From contig NC_088788.1 of the NCBI RefSeq assembly GCF_949628265.1, positions 11,532,001 through 11,596,000 of the forward strand: DNA of 64,000 bases, written 5' to 3'. Made by a program: the position numbers and the translations under genes. Below, in pieces: positions 51,601-61,287 of the stretch. How positions within the stretch are numbered: the stretch's first letter is position 1; each line of letters starts with the position of its first letter. A model generated the notes under the pieces. The model was not told the origin of the DNA, ran no database searches, and saw only the letters and a list, made by a program, of their open reading frames with translations. This stretch comes from Cloeon dipterum (lineage: Eukaryota > Arthropoda > Insecta > Ephemeroptera > Baetidae).

Positions 51601-51779
51601 CCAAAAATGAAAGAAATTCTCAACGTTTTATGATCCAAAAAATTGCTTTCGTATGGTATAAAAACTTAATAAAACTAAATTTACTCACTATAGCTCAAAC
51701 AATTATAAAAAAAAATTATTCCGAACAAGATATATGTAAAATATCATCATTTGATAAAATCATTGAAAGTTTAATATGA

Positions 51780-52060
51780 TGGAAACGTAAAAAGCTTCTT
51801 CAAAATTCTAGTGTTTTTGTGAGTTTTGACTCCAATAGACATTTTAGCAAGCAACTTTGCCCAAGACGAGAAAAATCTCCTGCACCGAAAATTTTGATTG
51901 AATCCAAATGCGAAAGGAGTGCCCATATATTGACATATAATTTAATTATTAACGAACCTCTATCTGAAATAACTCCCCGCCATCGTCGATGACATTTTCG
52001 CACAGCAGTGGTCCACCTGCTTATTCTATCGAAAAATCTTGAGCAACGTGTCTAATACAA
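51780..52060 (-). pseudogene. RING-WWE array, relic of exon 1 and intron 1 (copy 0)
   Basis: Matches the exon-1 areas of the intact copies: TTTTGTGAGTTTTGACTCCA, CATTTTAGCAAGCAACTTT, AAAATCTCCTGCACCGAAAA, then GCACAGCAGTGG. The start codon survives at 51995 (MSSTMAGSYFR and stop), but the GTGAGT donor is gone. The rest of the gene body is not present below 51780, so this copy is dead. Confidence 0.7.
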
Positions 52061-52439
52061 AAAAATAATATTTTATGCCATAGAAAATATAAGTTTTGGA
52101 ATTCAAGACATTTCAAAATATCCCTAATTTTATGTGAAATGATGAAAATGATATAATATTTTTTACATTTCGATAGGTTTATATTTATCTTCTAAAAAAA
52201 AGCTATAACGCTTTTTCCAAAAAGAGCTCCCACAAAACAACTTAAAAAAAAACTTATCTCCATAAACGCGCCGTGTATTTTCTTCTATAGAGTTTGAAAC
52301 TTCACAAACTAGTAATAATTGTGATATATTTTTTTATATGAACTTCTGCTCAGCGCTTCATTTGTTTACGTATGTAATTCACTTTTAATTCAATTATGGT
52401 AATTCATTGTTAAATTTCCTTATTGAATTTTACCAAAAT

Positions 52440-52760
52440 AACTTAAAAATACCTAACAATCATAATAAGAGATGATAATATGGTTGTTACCGTTGATTCG
52501 CGCACAAAATGTCGTGTCGGACAAGCCAAGCGACGAATACGTTGAAGCAAAGGTAGATGCTACGCTGCAAGTCAGGGGTGAGATTTTCTCACTGCAGCGC
52601 AGTGATATTTTCTCACCCCTGACTTGCAGTGTAAGAAGGGTAGTACCATCAGGTGGCAACCATTTTGTTAAGGTGAAATATCCTTCATCCCCGTTTCTTC
52701 CCGGTACTTTTCAGCCTGATCTGCCCCGACGCGCTAGCAGATTTAATTAAAGGCGCGTCA
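52440..52760 (-). pseudogene. RING-WWE array, promoter-side relic of copy 0
   Basis: Corresponds to the upstream blocks at 58555-58830 and 61900-62230: CACAAAATGTCGTGTCGGAC, GAAGCAAAGGTAGATGCTA, AAGGGTAGTACCATCAGGTG, and TTTCTTCCCGGTA then ATCTGCCCCGA. It is interrupted by a 65-bp perfect hairpin (52565-52629) that the sister blocks lack. Confidence 0.65.
52565..52629. mobile_element. Near-perfect hairpin insertion, 65 bp
   Basis: Arms CTGCAAGTCAGGGGTGAGA and its complement TCTCACCCCTGACTTGCAG, meeting at TTTTCTCACTGC/AGCGCAGTGATATT, so nearly the whole length pairs. Sister copies have GGATGCTATGAAGGGTAG at this point without the hairpin. The insertion is therefore a unit event, most likely a tiny fold-back element. 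Confidence 0.75.
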
Positions 52761-52798
52761 ATCGGCTGAGACCCAAAGTAGGTTTGTATATATGTATA

Positions 52799-52913
52799 TA
52801 TGGCAGACTCACCATTTTCGCCCAACTCACACTTCTCGCTAGGATAGGGATTAACATTGAATCTTCCCATCAGAGCGAGAAGTGTGAGTGAGCGGAAAGT
52901 GTGAGTCCCCCAT
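52799..52913. mobile_element. Short hairpin element, family copy 3
   Basis: TATGGCAGACTCACC at one end and GTGAGTCCCCCATA at the other, with CACACTTCTCGCTAGGATAG and GAGCGAGAAGTGTGAGTG inside. Same family as 34106 and 34679; this copy has the cleanest pairing. Confidence 0.7.
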
Positions 52914-52917
52914 AAAG

Positions 52918-53542
52918 ATATGTAGAGGAACAACAACGCGGTCCTGCTTTTTGTTGGAAGCCAACAATTGTCGGCGGTTTGAATTATTGTATTTTGCATT
53001 ATTGTTTAACAGCAGAAAGATGATTTTAAAATAAGAATTCAGTTTTCGTCCGTCAGCCACACGGTGCTGACGTGATTTGTTTTAATTGTGCAGAACCCGA
53101 TTCAAAGGGGTGAGTCCAACCGTCAGTTAACAAAAGAATTTATCACTTATTATTGTAAAAGAATTTCAGTTCTTGTACTTGATTTAAGTATCCGATCGGA
53201 TTTCCAACTATGTAACTAATACACCAACCAAATTCGTCAATCTGAATTAATCGGTCTTCATCATTTCAACCCTTTCATTCTCCCAAATTGAATCAAGTAC
53301 AAGAACTGAAATTGTTTTACAATAATAAGTGATAAATTCTTTTGTTAACTGATGGTTGGACTCACCCCTTTGAATCGGGTTCTGCACAATTAAACAAATC
53401 ACGTCAGCACCGTGTGGCTGACGGACGAAAAATCATCTTTCTGCGGTTTTACAATAATGCAAAATTACAATAATTCAAACCGCCGACAATTGTTGGCTTT
53501 CCAACTAAAAGCAGGACCGCGTTGTTGTTCCGCTACAGATAT
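52918..53542. mobile_element. Large fold-back element, ~260-bp arms
   Basis: Left arm 52918-53186 and right arm 53288-53542 are reverse complements over nearly their full length (GGAACAACAACGCGGTCCTG against CAGGACCGCGTTGTTGTTCC; GTCAGCCACACGGTGCTGAC against its complement). About 100 bp of spacer contains ATCCGATCGGAT. The left arm has short extra segments (TTTAAAATAAGAATTCAG), so arms have drifted. No ORF. It sits between copy 0 and copy A of the RING-WWE array. Confidence 0.85.
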
Positions 53543-53613
53543 AAGAATATATAAAAAATATTTTCAATAAACCAATTTCAATTTTCCGAGAAAAAAAATC
53601 AGAAATTTATTGT

Positions 53614-54681
53614 TCACTCAGAAGGCACAGTGTATCGGAGGCCAGCCACTCCCAAATGTCTGCTCTTGCTCAAGCCTCTCTTGATATGTTGGGTCTTCTG
53701 CATTCCAAATGTCTGAATGGACTTTACAAAATCCAAAATGTACTCCTGACCGTTTAGAATGCATTCAAATGTTGATTTTCCACTTTGAAACGCGTTCTCT
53801 ATATCAGTCTGCATCCTTGGCGCGTATGCCCACCAGCCAGACCGACTTTTGTAGAACCAAGAGTACTTGCCCATTGGCGCTTCAACGGCTCCAGTGGCGA
53901 ACATTTCTGGATCCGTGATGAAATATGGAGGAATAGGATTCCTGCACAAAGCGCAGGAGGACATTTGTTCATCCTTCATCAGGCCTTTAGCACAGGTGAA
54001 ACAAAATACGTGGCTGCATGGCATTCGGACGGGAAGCTCGGCGGGAAAAAGACAGATAGTACATTCCTCTGCTGGTTAAATATATTTTATATGCACATAG
54101 AGATCAAAGGAGAATGCGCTCTTACCTTTGTCAGTTTTATCGGTTTTAAGTCGTTTAGCCTCTGGTTCCTCGGAATCACGCTCATCATTGGTTATACTTG
54201 TTTCCTCTGCTGGTTACATATATTTTATTTGCACACAAAATAGAGATCAAATGAAAATACTTCTTACCTTTGTCGATTTTATCGGTTTGAAGATAATTCT
54301 GACGAAGTTCAGCCTCTGGTTCGTCTAAATCCCGCTCATCATCGGTTATAATTGTTTCCACATCAGGATCCGATTTTAAATCAACTTCTTCGTCGAGAAA
54401 TAATGCTGGTTCAAGAGAAGCTGGTGGCAGGTTAACAGGACGATAATTATTTATTGTGTATTTGTGATTTTTTATTATTTGTAATTTCAGTGTCTTATTC
54501 TTAACTTTACTACTTCAATCACGAGACTAAATAAATTAGACGAATAGTTGCACTACCAAAATAAGCATTTCCGTCTCTTGAATTGAACCACTCCTCAAGA
54601 GAGAGAACTCTCTCGATATAATCGTCACCATCTTCCTCTCCTATAGGCGCCGGACGTGCGTCTAGTGATTGCGAATCCATA
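53614..54681 (-). pseudogene. RING-WWE array copy A, broken
   Basis: The last exon (54068-53614) is fully open for 150 codons: RING ligands C-x2-C, CSHVFCFTC and CALC, then a WWE domain (SWFYKSRSGWWAY) and GVAGLRYTV. The rest is damaged. (1) The acidic exon ending at 54268 has a 2-bp insertion near 54361 (TTCCACACATC against TTCCAAATC in copy D), which shifts the frame. (2) Its 3' splice site is removed by a deletion of about 260 bp relative to copies B and D, joining at about 54448. (3) Exon 1 is deleted: sequence jumps at about 54890 from GAGCAACTTTG to TTTATATACTTG. (4) Part of the acidic exon and intron is duplicated (54127-54190). Another exon (54681-54557) has its own ATG (MDSQSLDARP). 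An unbroken protein is not possible from this layout; a shorter transcript from the RING exon cannot be excluded. Confidence 0.75.
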
Positions 54682-54739
54682 CTGAAAAAATAATTAACTT
54701 TTAATTATGTATTAAAACTGAAATGCTACCGTGCAGTAT

Positions 54740-55690
54740 GTACATATGTTCAAGAAATATGAATTTGACCCGGATTTGATAAAAATATAAAGAGTTAAAA
54801 ATTAACTATATGATGCAAAACTTAAAGGTTCTTCAAAATTATAGTGTTTTTGTAAATTTTGGCTCAAGATATTGTAGCGGAGCAACTTTGTTTATATACT
54901 TGTTGATTTTTCCCAAAATAATTGAAAAATATCTAACAAACATAAGAGATATCGTCGTGTCGCGTGAGCAAAACATATGTTGTGTCGGACCAGCCACGCA
55001 TACGCGTTGGAAGCAAAGGTGGATGTTATGAAGGGTAGCACCATCAGGTGACAACTACTGAAGGTGAAATAAGGGTAGTGACACCAGGTGGTGAGCAATG
55101 CAAACCTAAAGCTTTTATTCAAAATTAAGGTATTTTTGTGAATTTAGGCTCAAGACATTTTAGCGTGAAACTTTTGCCCACGACTAGAAAAATCACCTGC
55201 AGGCCGTCGTCGGTGTAAGAAATACCAAACGGCCCCGCAGAACACCTGAGGGTAGCAATTGAATAGTCAGAAGTTGGCCCGATAAAATTAATTGTGCACA
55301 AAAGTCACAAAGGTAGAAGCCCAAAGAGAAATCTCACTTACATTTGATCTTTAAAAAAGGAGTTAGAAATCCGATCGCTTAAAAGATCGTAGGTTGGCAA
55401 GTAGCACACCAGCTTGCGTGCTTTGCGTGGTGGTGGTTTTCGGGCCTCTGACTATTAAATCACCGAGAGTGCAACGCATTGCACTCCCCTCATGCGCCTG
55501 CGAGGTATCCCAAATATCGCAATAATTGGGGTTCTGAGCATGCGGAGAATGATGTTTACATCACTTTAAAATCGTCTTTCGACTCACAAATAAAGAAATT
55601 TAAGCAATTTAAGAAAAAGGGAGATTGCAAGAGAGAAAGAAAAATAAAAAATTAAAATAAATCACTCGTCTGTTTGAATTTTTTACGTGT
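54740..55690. other. Copy A upstream region and a unique insertion
   Basis: 54950-55120 matches the promoter-side block of the other copies (GGATGTTATGAAGGGTAGC, AAATAAGGGTAGTGACACC). From about 55130 to 55210 a second exon-1-side fragment occurs (TTAGGCTCAAGACATTTTAGC). From about 55290 to 55690 the sequence has no match in the other units (AACGCATTGCACTCCCCTC). No gene seen. Confidence 0.5.
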
Positions 55691-55703
55691 TGATTTCATC
55701 AAA

Positions 55704-55830
55704 TGCCAATTAATCAATACAACGTTAAATGTCGTTGTGTTCTCGTTAGATCACCGAAGTTAAGCAACTAAATATGCGTGTATAGTAAGTATAGCTGGAT
55801 GGTGTTCAACGCCTGGCTGCCGGCTGCATA
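55704..55830 (+). repeat. 5S rRNA-derived sequence (SINE3-like or 5S pseudogene)
   Basis: Contains TTCTCGTTAGATCACCGAAG followed by TTAAGCAAC, the internal-promoter A-box part of 5S rRNA, preceded by a GCCAA start and followed by degenerate AGTAAGTATAGCTGGATGG, which parallels AGTACTTGGATGG. The rest of the gene has decayed, so it is not a working 5S gene. GC-richer sequence goes on to about 56060 without known similarity and may be the body of a 5S-headed SINE. Confidence 0.65.
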
Positions 55831-56134
55831 CCTCTAGGGAAACTCGACGTTTTTGCTGGTTCGCACCTTTCCAGCGTGCGTGATTTGGCTTCACGGAACG
55901 AATGTCTAGCATTTCAAAAAGTCCTCGGTGCGGAGGCAAGTGGCCCTTCTGTGGGCTGGGTCCCTGTGCGGCCTGGTGCGTCTATGTTATCCGTTCCCGG
56001 TGTTTCAGCATTCATGCTAGTACAGTGCGCGCCCTTTCCAGTCCTCGGACTTGGATGGGAATAAAAAGCGAAAAATATATTCCATATTTAAAGAAATAGT
56101 ACATTTATATTTTAAAAATTTACAATTGAACAAG

Positions 56135-56225
56135 GTACAATGTTCCAAACAATATCAGAAAATTACTGTGCACTAAGAAGGCACACTATATTATCTGAGA
56201 CCATCAGCCACTCCAATGATTGAGG
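56135..56225 (-). pseudogene. RING-WWE array, 3' tail relic
   Basis: AATATCAGAAAATTACTG, AGAAGGCACA and TCTGAGACCATCAGCCACTC match the 3'UTR and last ~20 codons of the WWE exons (GVAGLRYTVPS). It has small indels and stops, and the similarity ends at about 56225. It is another lost gene copy, between copies A and B. Confidence 0.7.
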
Positions 56226-56639
56226 ACGTAAGTTGCCCTTGTATTAATTTGAGGCTCCTCGAACGCGAACCAATGGCCGCTACAAGCTAAAAACGATATT
56301 TCGTTGGTAATAAATATTTACTTTAAAAAAAATTTGAGAAAAATACACCTTGTCTCTGTAATCCTTGATATGGCTCTATTATTTCTCATGAAAGCAATTT
56401 TTACAAACAACGCAGGAACTTCAAGAAGAGTGAATAAGATCATAACAATTTATACTAATTAATTCTTTTATATATATATATATATATGGCATCTGCAAAA
56501 AGCATAATATATTATTTAAGAAACTCAAAATTTAATTCGTTCTTTATTATAAATAAAAACAATTTGGATATTCCTGATATAGTATTTTTTAATAAAACAA
56601 TGTACCATTTTCCTTACAATATCAGAATATTACTGTTCA

Positions 56640-58252
56640 CTACGAAGGCACAGTGTATCTGAGACCAGCCACTCCTAAATGACTGCTCTTGCTCAAACCT
56701 CTCTTGATATGTTGGATCTTCTTCTTATACATCCCGAATGTCTGAATGGATAATATGAAATCAAAAAAGTACTTCTTGCCATTCAGAATGCATTCAAATG
56801 TTGATTGTCCACTTTGAAACACGCTCTCAATATCGGTCTGCATCCTTGGTGCGTATGCCCACCAGCCAGACCGACTTTTGTAGAACCAAGAGTACTTGCC
56901 CATTGGCGCATCAACGGCTCGAGTGGCGAACGTTTCTGGATTCGTGATGAAATTTGGAGGAATAGGTTTCCTGCACAAAGCGCAGGACTTATTTTGTCCC
57001 TTAATCATGCCTCTTGCGCAGGTGAAACAAAATACGTGGCTGCATGGCATTCGGACGGGAAGCTCGGCGAGAAAAAGGCAGATAGCACATTCCTCTGTTG
57101 GTTATAAATATATTTTAGTTGCACACAAAATAGAGATCAAAGGAAAATAATATCTCACCTTTGACGATTTTATCGGTTTTAAAATTATCCTGGCGAAGTC
57201 GTTTAGCCTCTGGTTCGTCTAAATCATGCTCATCGTCGGTTATAATTGCTTCCAAATCGGAATCCAAATTTAAATCAACTTCTTCGTCGAGAAATTCTGG
57301 TTTAACAATTGGAGGAAGGTTAACAGGATGGTTTTCTGTAAAAAGATTTATCTGTATAAGGATGGTGTGAGTGATCTTTTCGCCACTACTGTCCTAATAA
57401 CTAGTTTGCATTAAACGTGTATCGCCAGGTGGCAGTACAAAGGTGTGCGACAAGCAACGCACCCTTAGTGCACCTTCTCCCCCTCGCACGACACAATTTT
57501 CTCTCTCCGGCTAGGATGAGTTTTTGTGCGAGAATTTTCTATAAAAACTTTGATCTCAAATTAATAAGACCCGCATTGCGGGGTAAGTGTCATAATTATT
57601 TATATTGGGATGCAATTTTTTCATTGTTGTAATTATTTATTGCATTTGTGATTTTTAATTATTTGTAATTTCACAGTCTAAGTATTAACTTTACTACTTG
57701 AACCACGAGACTAAATAATTAAGAGGAATAGTTGAACTACCAAAAGACGCATTACTGTCATGGCCGGTCGCCACTTGCCCTAGCATCGTTCCGTCATCAT
57801 CTTCATCATCATCATAAAAATCATCATCTTCATCATCATCAAAAAAATCATCATAATCATCATCATCATCTTCCTCTTCTACAGAATCCGTGTTTAATGC
57901 TCTCATTCGAGATTCAAACTGAAAAAATACTTAACTTAAGCATTTATGTATTAAAAATGAAATGCTACTGTGCAGTATGTACATATGTTCAAGAAATATG
58001 AATTTGACCTGGATTTGATAAAAATTAAGAGTTAAAAATTAACTGATAATTATGATGCAAACTTAAAGCTTCTTCAAAATTATAGTGTTTTTGTAAATTT
58101 AATTGGCTCAAGATATTGTAGCGGAGCAACTTTGGCCCCCGACTAGAAAAATCTCCTGCACCGAAAAATTTAGTCCGAGTGCGAAAAGAGTGCACATGTA
58201 TCATCTTTAGTTTACTCACAAGCGAAAGCATAGTCCTTCGGCGCGATGGCAT
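56640..58252 (-). CDS. RING-WWE E3 ligase-like protein, array copy B (intact)
   Basis: Four exons: 58252-58220 (MPSRRRTMLSL), 57918-57741, 57335-57159, 57094-56640; 843 nt, 280 residues, every junction in phase. Exon 2 is extremely acidic: a GAT-repeat run encodes about 30 Asp/Glu residues with a few Phe and Tyr. Exon 3 has FLDEEVDL and TDDEHDLDEPEAKRLR, the latter with a possible nuclear signal. Exon 4 is a C3HC4 RING (EECAIC, MPCSHVFCFTCARG, SCALCRKPIP) followed by a WWE domain (YSWFYKSRSGWWAYAPR), and ends GVAGLRYTVPS. RNF146/Iduna has the same RING-WWE order and the very similar PCKHVFC, CALCR and GVAGLR blocks; there the WWE binds iso-ADP-ribose and switches on the RING. Compared with RNF146, the basic stretch after the WWE core is reduced (MYKKKIQHIKR). 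Activity is inferred from intact zinc ligands. Confidence 0.8.
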
Positions 58253-58554
58253 TTTCGCACAGTGGTGGTTCACCTGCTACCTTCGACAAGACAAACTTGA
58301 GAAACACGTACCTAAAACGAAACAATTGTAACAAAAAATGCAAAAGCCATTGGCTGGTTTTAATATAGAAAATGTCGGTTCATTGTGATTAGTTACAGGA
58401 AAATTTTTAAATGTGTTCGTCAAATTCACTTAAATCGATTTATGATACTAAACAATCATCTTAATTGTTTATATCCTTATTGATTTTTCCCAAAATAATT
58501 GAAAAATATCTAACAAACATAAAGAGATATATATTTACCGTCGGGTCGCGTGAG

Positions 58555-59457
58555 CACAATAACATATGTTGTGTCGAATCGGCCACGCATACGTTGGAAG
58601 CAAAGGTGGATGTTATGAAGGGTAGCGCCATCAGGTGACAACCACTGAAGGTGAAATAAGGGTAGTGACACCAGGTGGTGAGAAAAGCAACCTTAATAAG
58701 TTTTACCTCTTCTCCCCATTTCTTCCTGTCTTGACATTCTTTGGCTTAATCTGCCCCGATGTCGTAAAAATAGCAACTAACCCCCGCGCCCTTTTGAATG
58801 TTTTGCTGAACTTCAGATCGCTATAATTAATTAAATATGTATGGCTTGTAAATTTAAAGGGTTCGCTGCGCTGGGGCTGTATTAATAATTTGTTAATATA
58901 TGCTGTGGTTTATATTTATTGATGAGAACCCATTTTTAATTTTTCAATTCTTATATCTGGTGGATATATGATGTGGCAAAACCTGAATCTCCTTAATTAA
59001 TTGCTCACGTGATGACTCATACATTACATTATCATTTTGCCAAATATTTTTAGTTCAATCTTGAGCTAGACTACAGAAAACTCAGAAATGATTGTAAGCT
59101 ATACATGTCCATCTTTGAAAGGTTTACCAAAATACGTTATTCCCACATCACACAATTATCGGATTTTTTTTGTGATGAATGCTACTAAGGGAGTTAAAAA
59201 GTGTTTTTTTTCATATTCTTGACGAGATTTACTGCTGGGTGCAGTAGTTGTGCGTTCTTCGTGACAGAAAATTTTCCTTGGAGTTATATGAATGTATGAC
59301 CACTGCATGAAGAAAATGTTTGCAATAAACTAAAAAAATTATTTCGTTTTATATTGTAAATAAAATCTACTTGGATATTAAGTGCAAGTATTTATTTAAC
59401 ATATTTTCACTAAAACAATGTACAATTTTCCTTACAATATCAGAAAATTACTGTTCA
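58555..59457. repeat. Segmental duplication unit between copies C and B
   Basis: About 900 bp nearly identical to 61950-62921, including TTCTGCTGAACTTCAGATCG-like sequence, TTTAAAGGGTTCGCTGCGCT and ACTGCTGGGTGCAGTAGTTG. It covers the presumed promoter of one gene and the 3' flank of the next. Differences are mainly short indels (for example 59085-59300 against 62475-62770), indicating recent duplication. Confidence 0.85.
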
Positions 59458-61287
59458 CTATGAAGGCACAGTGTATCTGAGACCAGCCACTCCTAAATGA
59501 CTGCTCTTGCTCAAGCTTCTCTTGATATGTTGGATCTTCTGCATTCCAAATGTCTGAATGGATTTTCCAAAATCCAAAATGTACTTCTGGCCGTTGAGAA
59601 TGCATTCAAATGTTGATTGTCCACTTTGACACGCGTTCTCTATATCAGTCTGCATCCTTGGCGCGTATGCCCACCAGCCAGATCGACTTTTGTAGAACCA
59701 AGAGTACTTGCCCATTGGCGCTTCAACGGCTCCAGTGGCGAACGTTTCTGGATTCGTGATGAAATTTGGAGGAATTGGTTTCCTGCACAAAGCGCAGGAC
59801 CTTTTTTGTTCCTTCATCAGTCCTTTAGCACAGGTGAAACAAAATTCGTGGCTGCAAGGCATTCGGACGGGAAGCTCGGCGGGCATAAGACAGATGGCGC
59901 ATTCCTCTGCTGGTTAAATATATGTATTTTAGTTTCACACAAAATAGAGATCAAAGGAAAATTATCTCTTACCTTTGTCGACTTTATTGGTGGCAAGATT
60001 ATTTTGCTGAAGTCCTTCTGCCTCCGGTTCATTGACATCACGTTCATCATCGGTTAAAATTTTTTCCATTTCTGGATCCGATGTGATTTCAATTTCCTCG
60101 TCAAGAAATACTTGTTCACCAAGTTGTGGACTTCCACCATAAGCTCTTCTTTCTTCTCGTATACGATTTATCACAACCATAATTTCAGCTTCAGTAAAAG
60201 GAAGGTCACCCCAGCGTTCACCAACCGTATTCCGATACCATCGTAAATATTCTGCTATGTCAGTTTCTTGCACCCACGCAGCCCTTCGGTCAATTAGTCC
60301 TTGTATCTCGTCTCTATCGTCATACCGTGAAATAATCCAGCCACTTGTTCTTATGGGCTGAAAAAAAATGAAAATATATATTAAAATTAAAATGCTATTC
60401 AGCAGTATCTGTTTCGTTCTAAAAATTTGAATTTAACCCCCACATGTGATAAAAAGAGTGACATTTTTATTGATGCAAACTTAAAGCTTCTTCATAATTA
60501 CGTTTTTTTGTTTTTGTGAATTTTGGCCCAAGACATTTTAGCAAGCAACTTTTACCCCACACCACAAGAAAAATAACCTGCACCGAAAAATCACGTTCAT
60601 TGGTTAAAATTTTTTCCAACTCTGGATCCGACAAGATTTCAATTTCCTCGTCGAGAAATACTACTTTAATTTCTTCTCGTACACGATTTATCGCATCTAT
60701 ATAACCCTAAATGCTATTCTACTGACATCTCGACGTCTGCGGTATCTTTCACGAAGTCCATCCGTCCTCATGAATGTTCGCAAACTTCTAGGGACAGTTC
60801 CTCTGGGCTGAAAAAAATGAAAATATGAAACTATAAAATACTATTCTGCAGTATCTGTTTAGTTCTAAAAATTTAACTTTAACCCCCGCATGTGATAAAA
60901 ATATTGAAATTTTCAATGATGAAAACTTAAAGCTTATTCATAATTATGGTTTTCAATTTTGTGAATTTTGGCTTAAGACATTTTAGCGAGCAACTTTTAT
61001 CCCACAACAAGAAAAAATACCCAGCAAGAATTTGGATATCCTCCAGGATATCCGGAGGATATACTTTTGTACAGCTCAATAGGGCGGATATCCTCGGATA
61101 TACAATTTTTTTTGCTGGGTAACCTGCTCCGAAATATGTCGATTGAATCCAGCATGTACGAAAATAGTGCGCGCATGTTAGCATCGACATAGTTATTAAT
61201 TACTATATGGAACCTCTCATCTCTAATTCTTTTTAGGAGTTTAACTTTAGCAAGGTAATCTTCAAAGACACTCACCATTGACGACAT
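59458..61287 (-). CDS. RING-WWE E3 ligase-like protein, array copy C (intact, different N-terminus)
   Basis: Exons: 61287-61276 (MSSM), possibly 60807-60727 (PRGTVPRSLRTFMR...), 60357-59973, 59906-59458. With the optional exon 927 nt, 308 residues; without it 281; both in frame. The long exon is unlike copy B: PIRTSGWIISRYDD, AAWVQETDIAEYLRWYRN, VGERWGDLPFTEAEI, VINRIREERR, then the shared FLDEEIEITSDPEMEKILTD and EPEAE. The last exon has all RING ligands (EECAIC, MPCSHEFCFTCAKG, SCALCRKPIP) and the WWE. Its acceptor is a CAGCAG pair, so one residue may vary. Between exon 1 and the long exon lie a partial duplicate of the long exon (60590-60810) and a TA-flanked MITE. Start chosen by homology with the exon-1 areas of the other copies. 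Confidence 0.75.
60358..61135 (-). repeat. Internal tandem duplication inside copy C
   Basis: Two units share the order: CTGAAAAAAATGAAAATAT, GCAGTATCTGTTT, TTCTAAAAATTT, ACTTAAAGCTT, TTTGTGAATTTTGG, CATTTTAGC. The left unit starts at 60358, the right at 60808. Between them (60590-60720) is a shortened copy of the acidic coding exon (INRVREEIKVVFLDEEIEI), lacking the VGERWGDLPF part and ending in an in-frame stop region. Origin by unequal exchange is likely. Confidence 0.7.
61020..61119. mobile_element. 100-bp MITE with TA target duplication (Tc1/mariner type)
   Basis: Ends CCCAGCAA and TTGCTGGG, flanked by TA on both sides (61018-61019, 61120-61121). The sister segment at about 60578 reads AAAAATAACCTGCACCG without the insert, which gives the exact empty site. 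Inside are repeated GGATATCC words. No ORF. Confidence 0.85.

Noticed and set aside
53785-54243. Plus-strand ORFs opposite the RING-WWE exons (also at 56805, 59617, 63087)
   Set aside because: They repeat in each copy because the coding strand does; the minus strand has the RING/WWE residues and splice phases.
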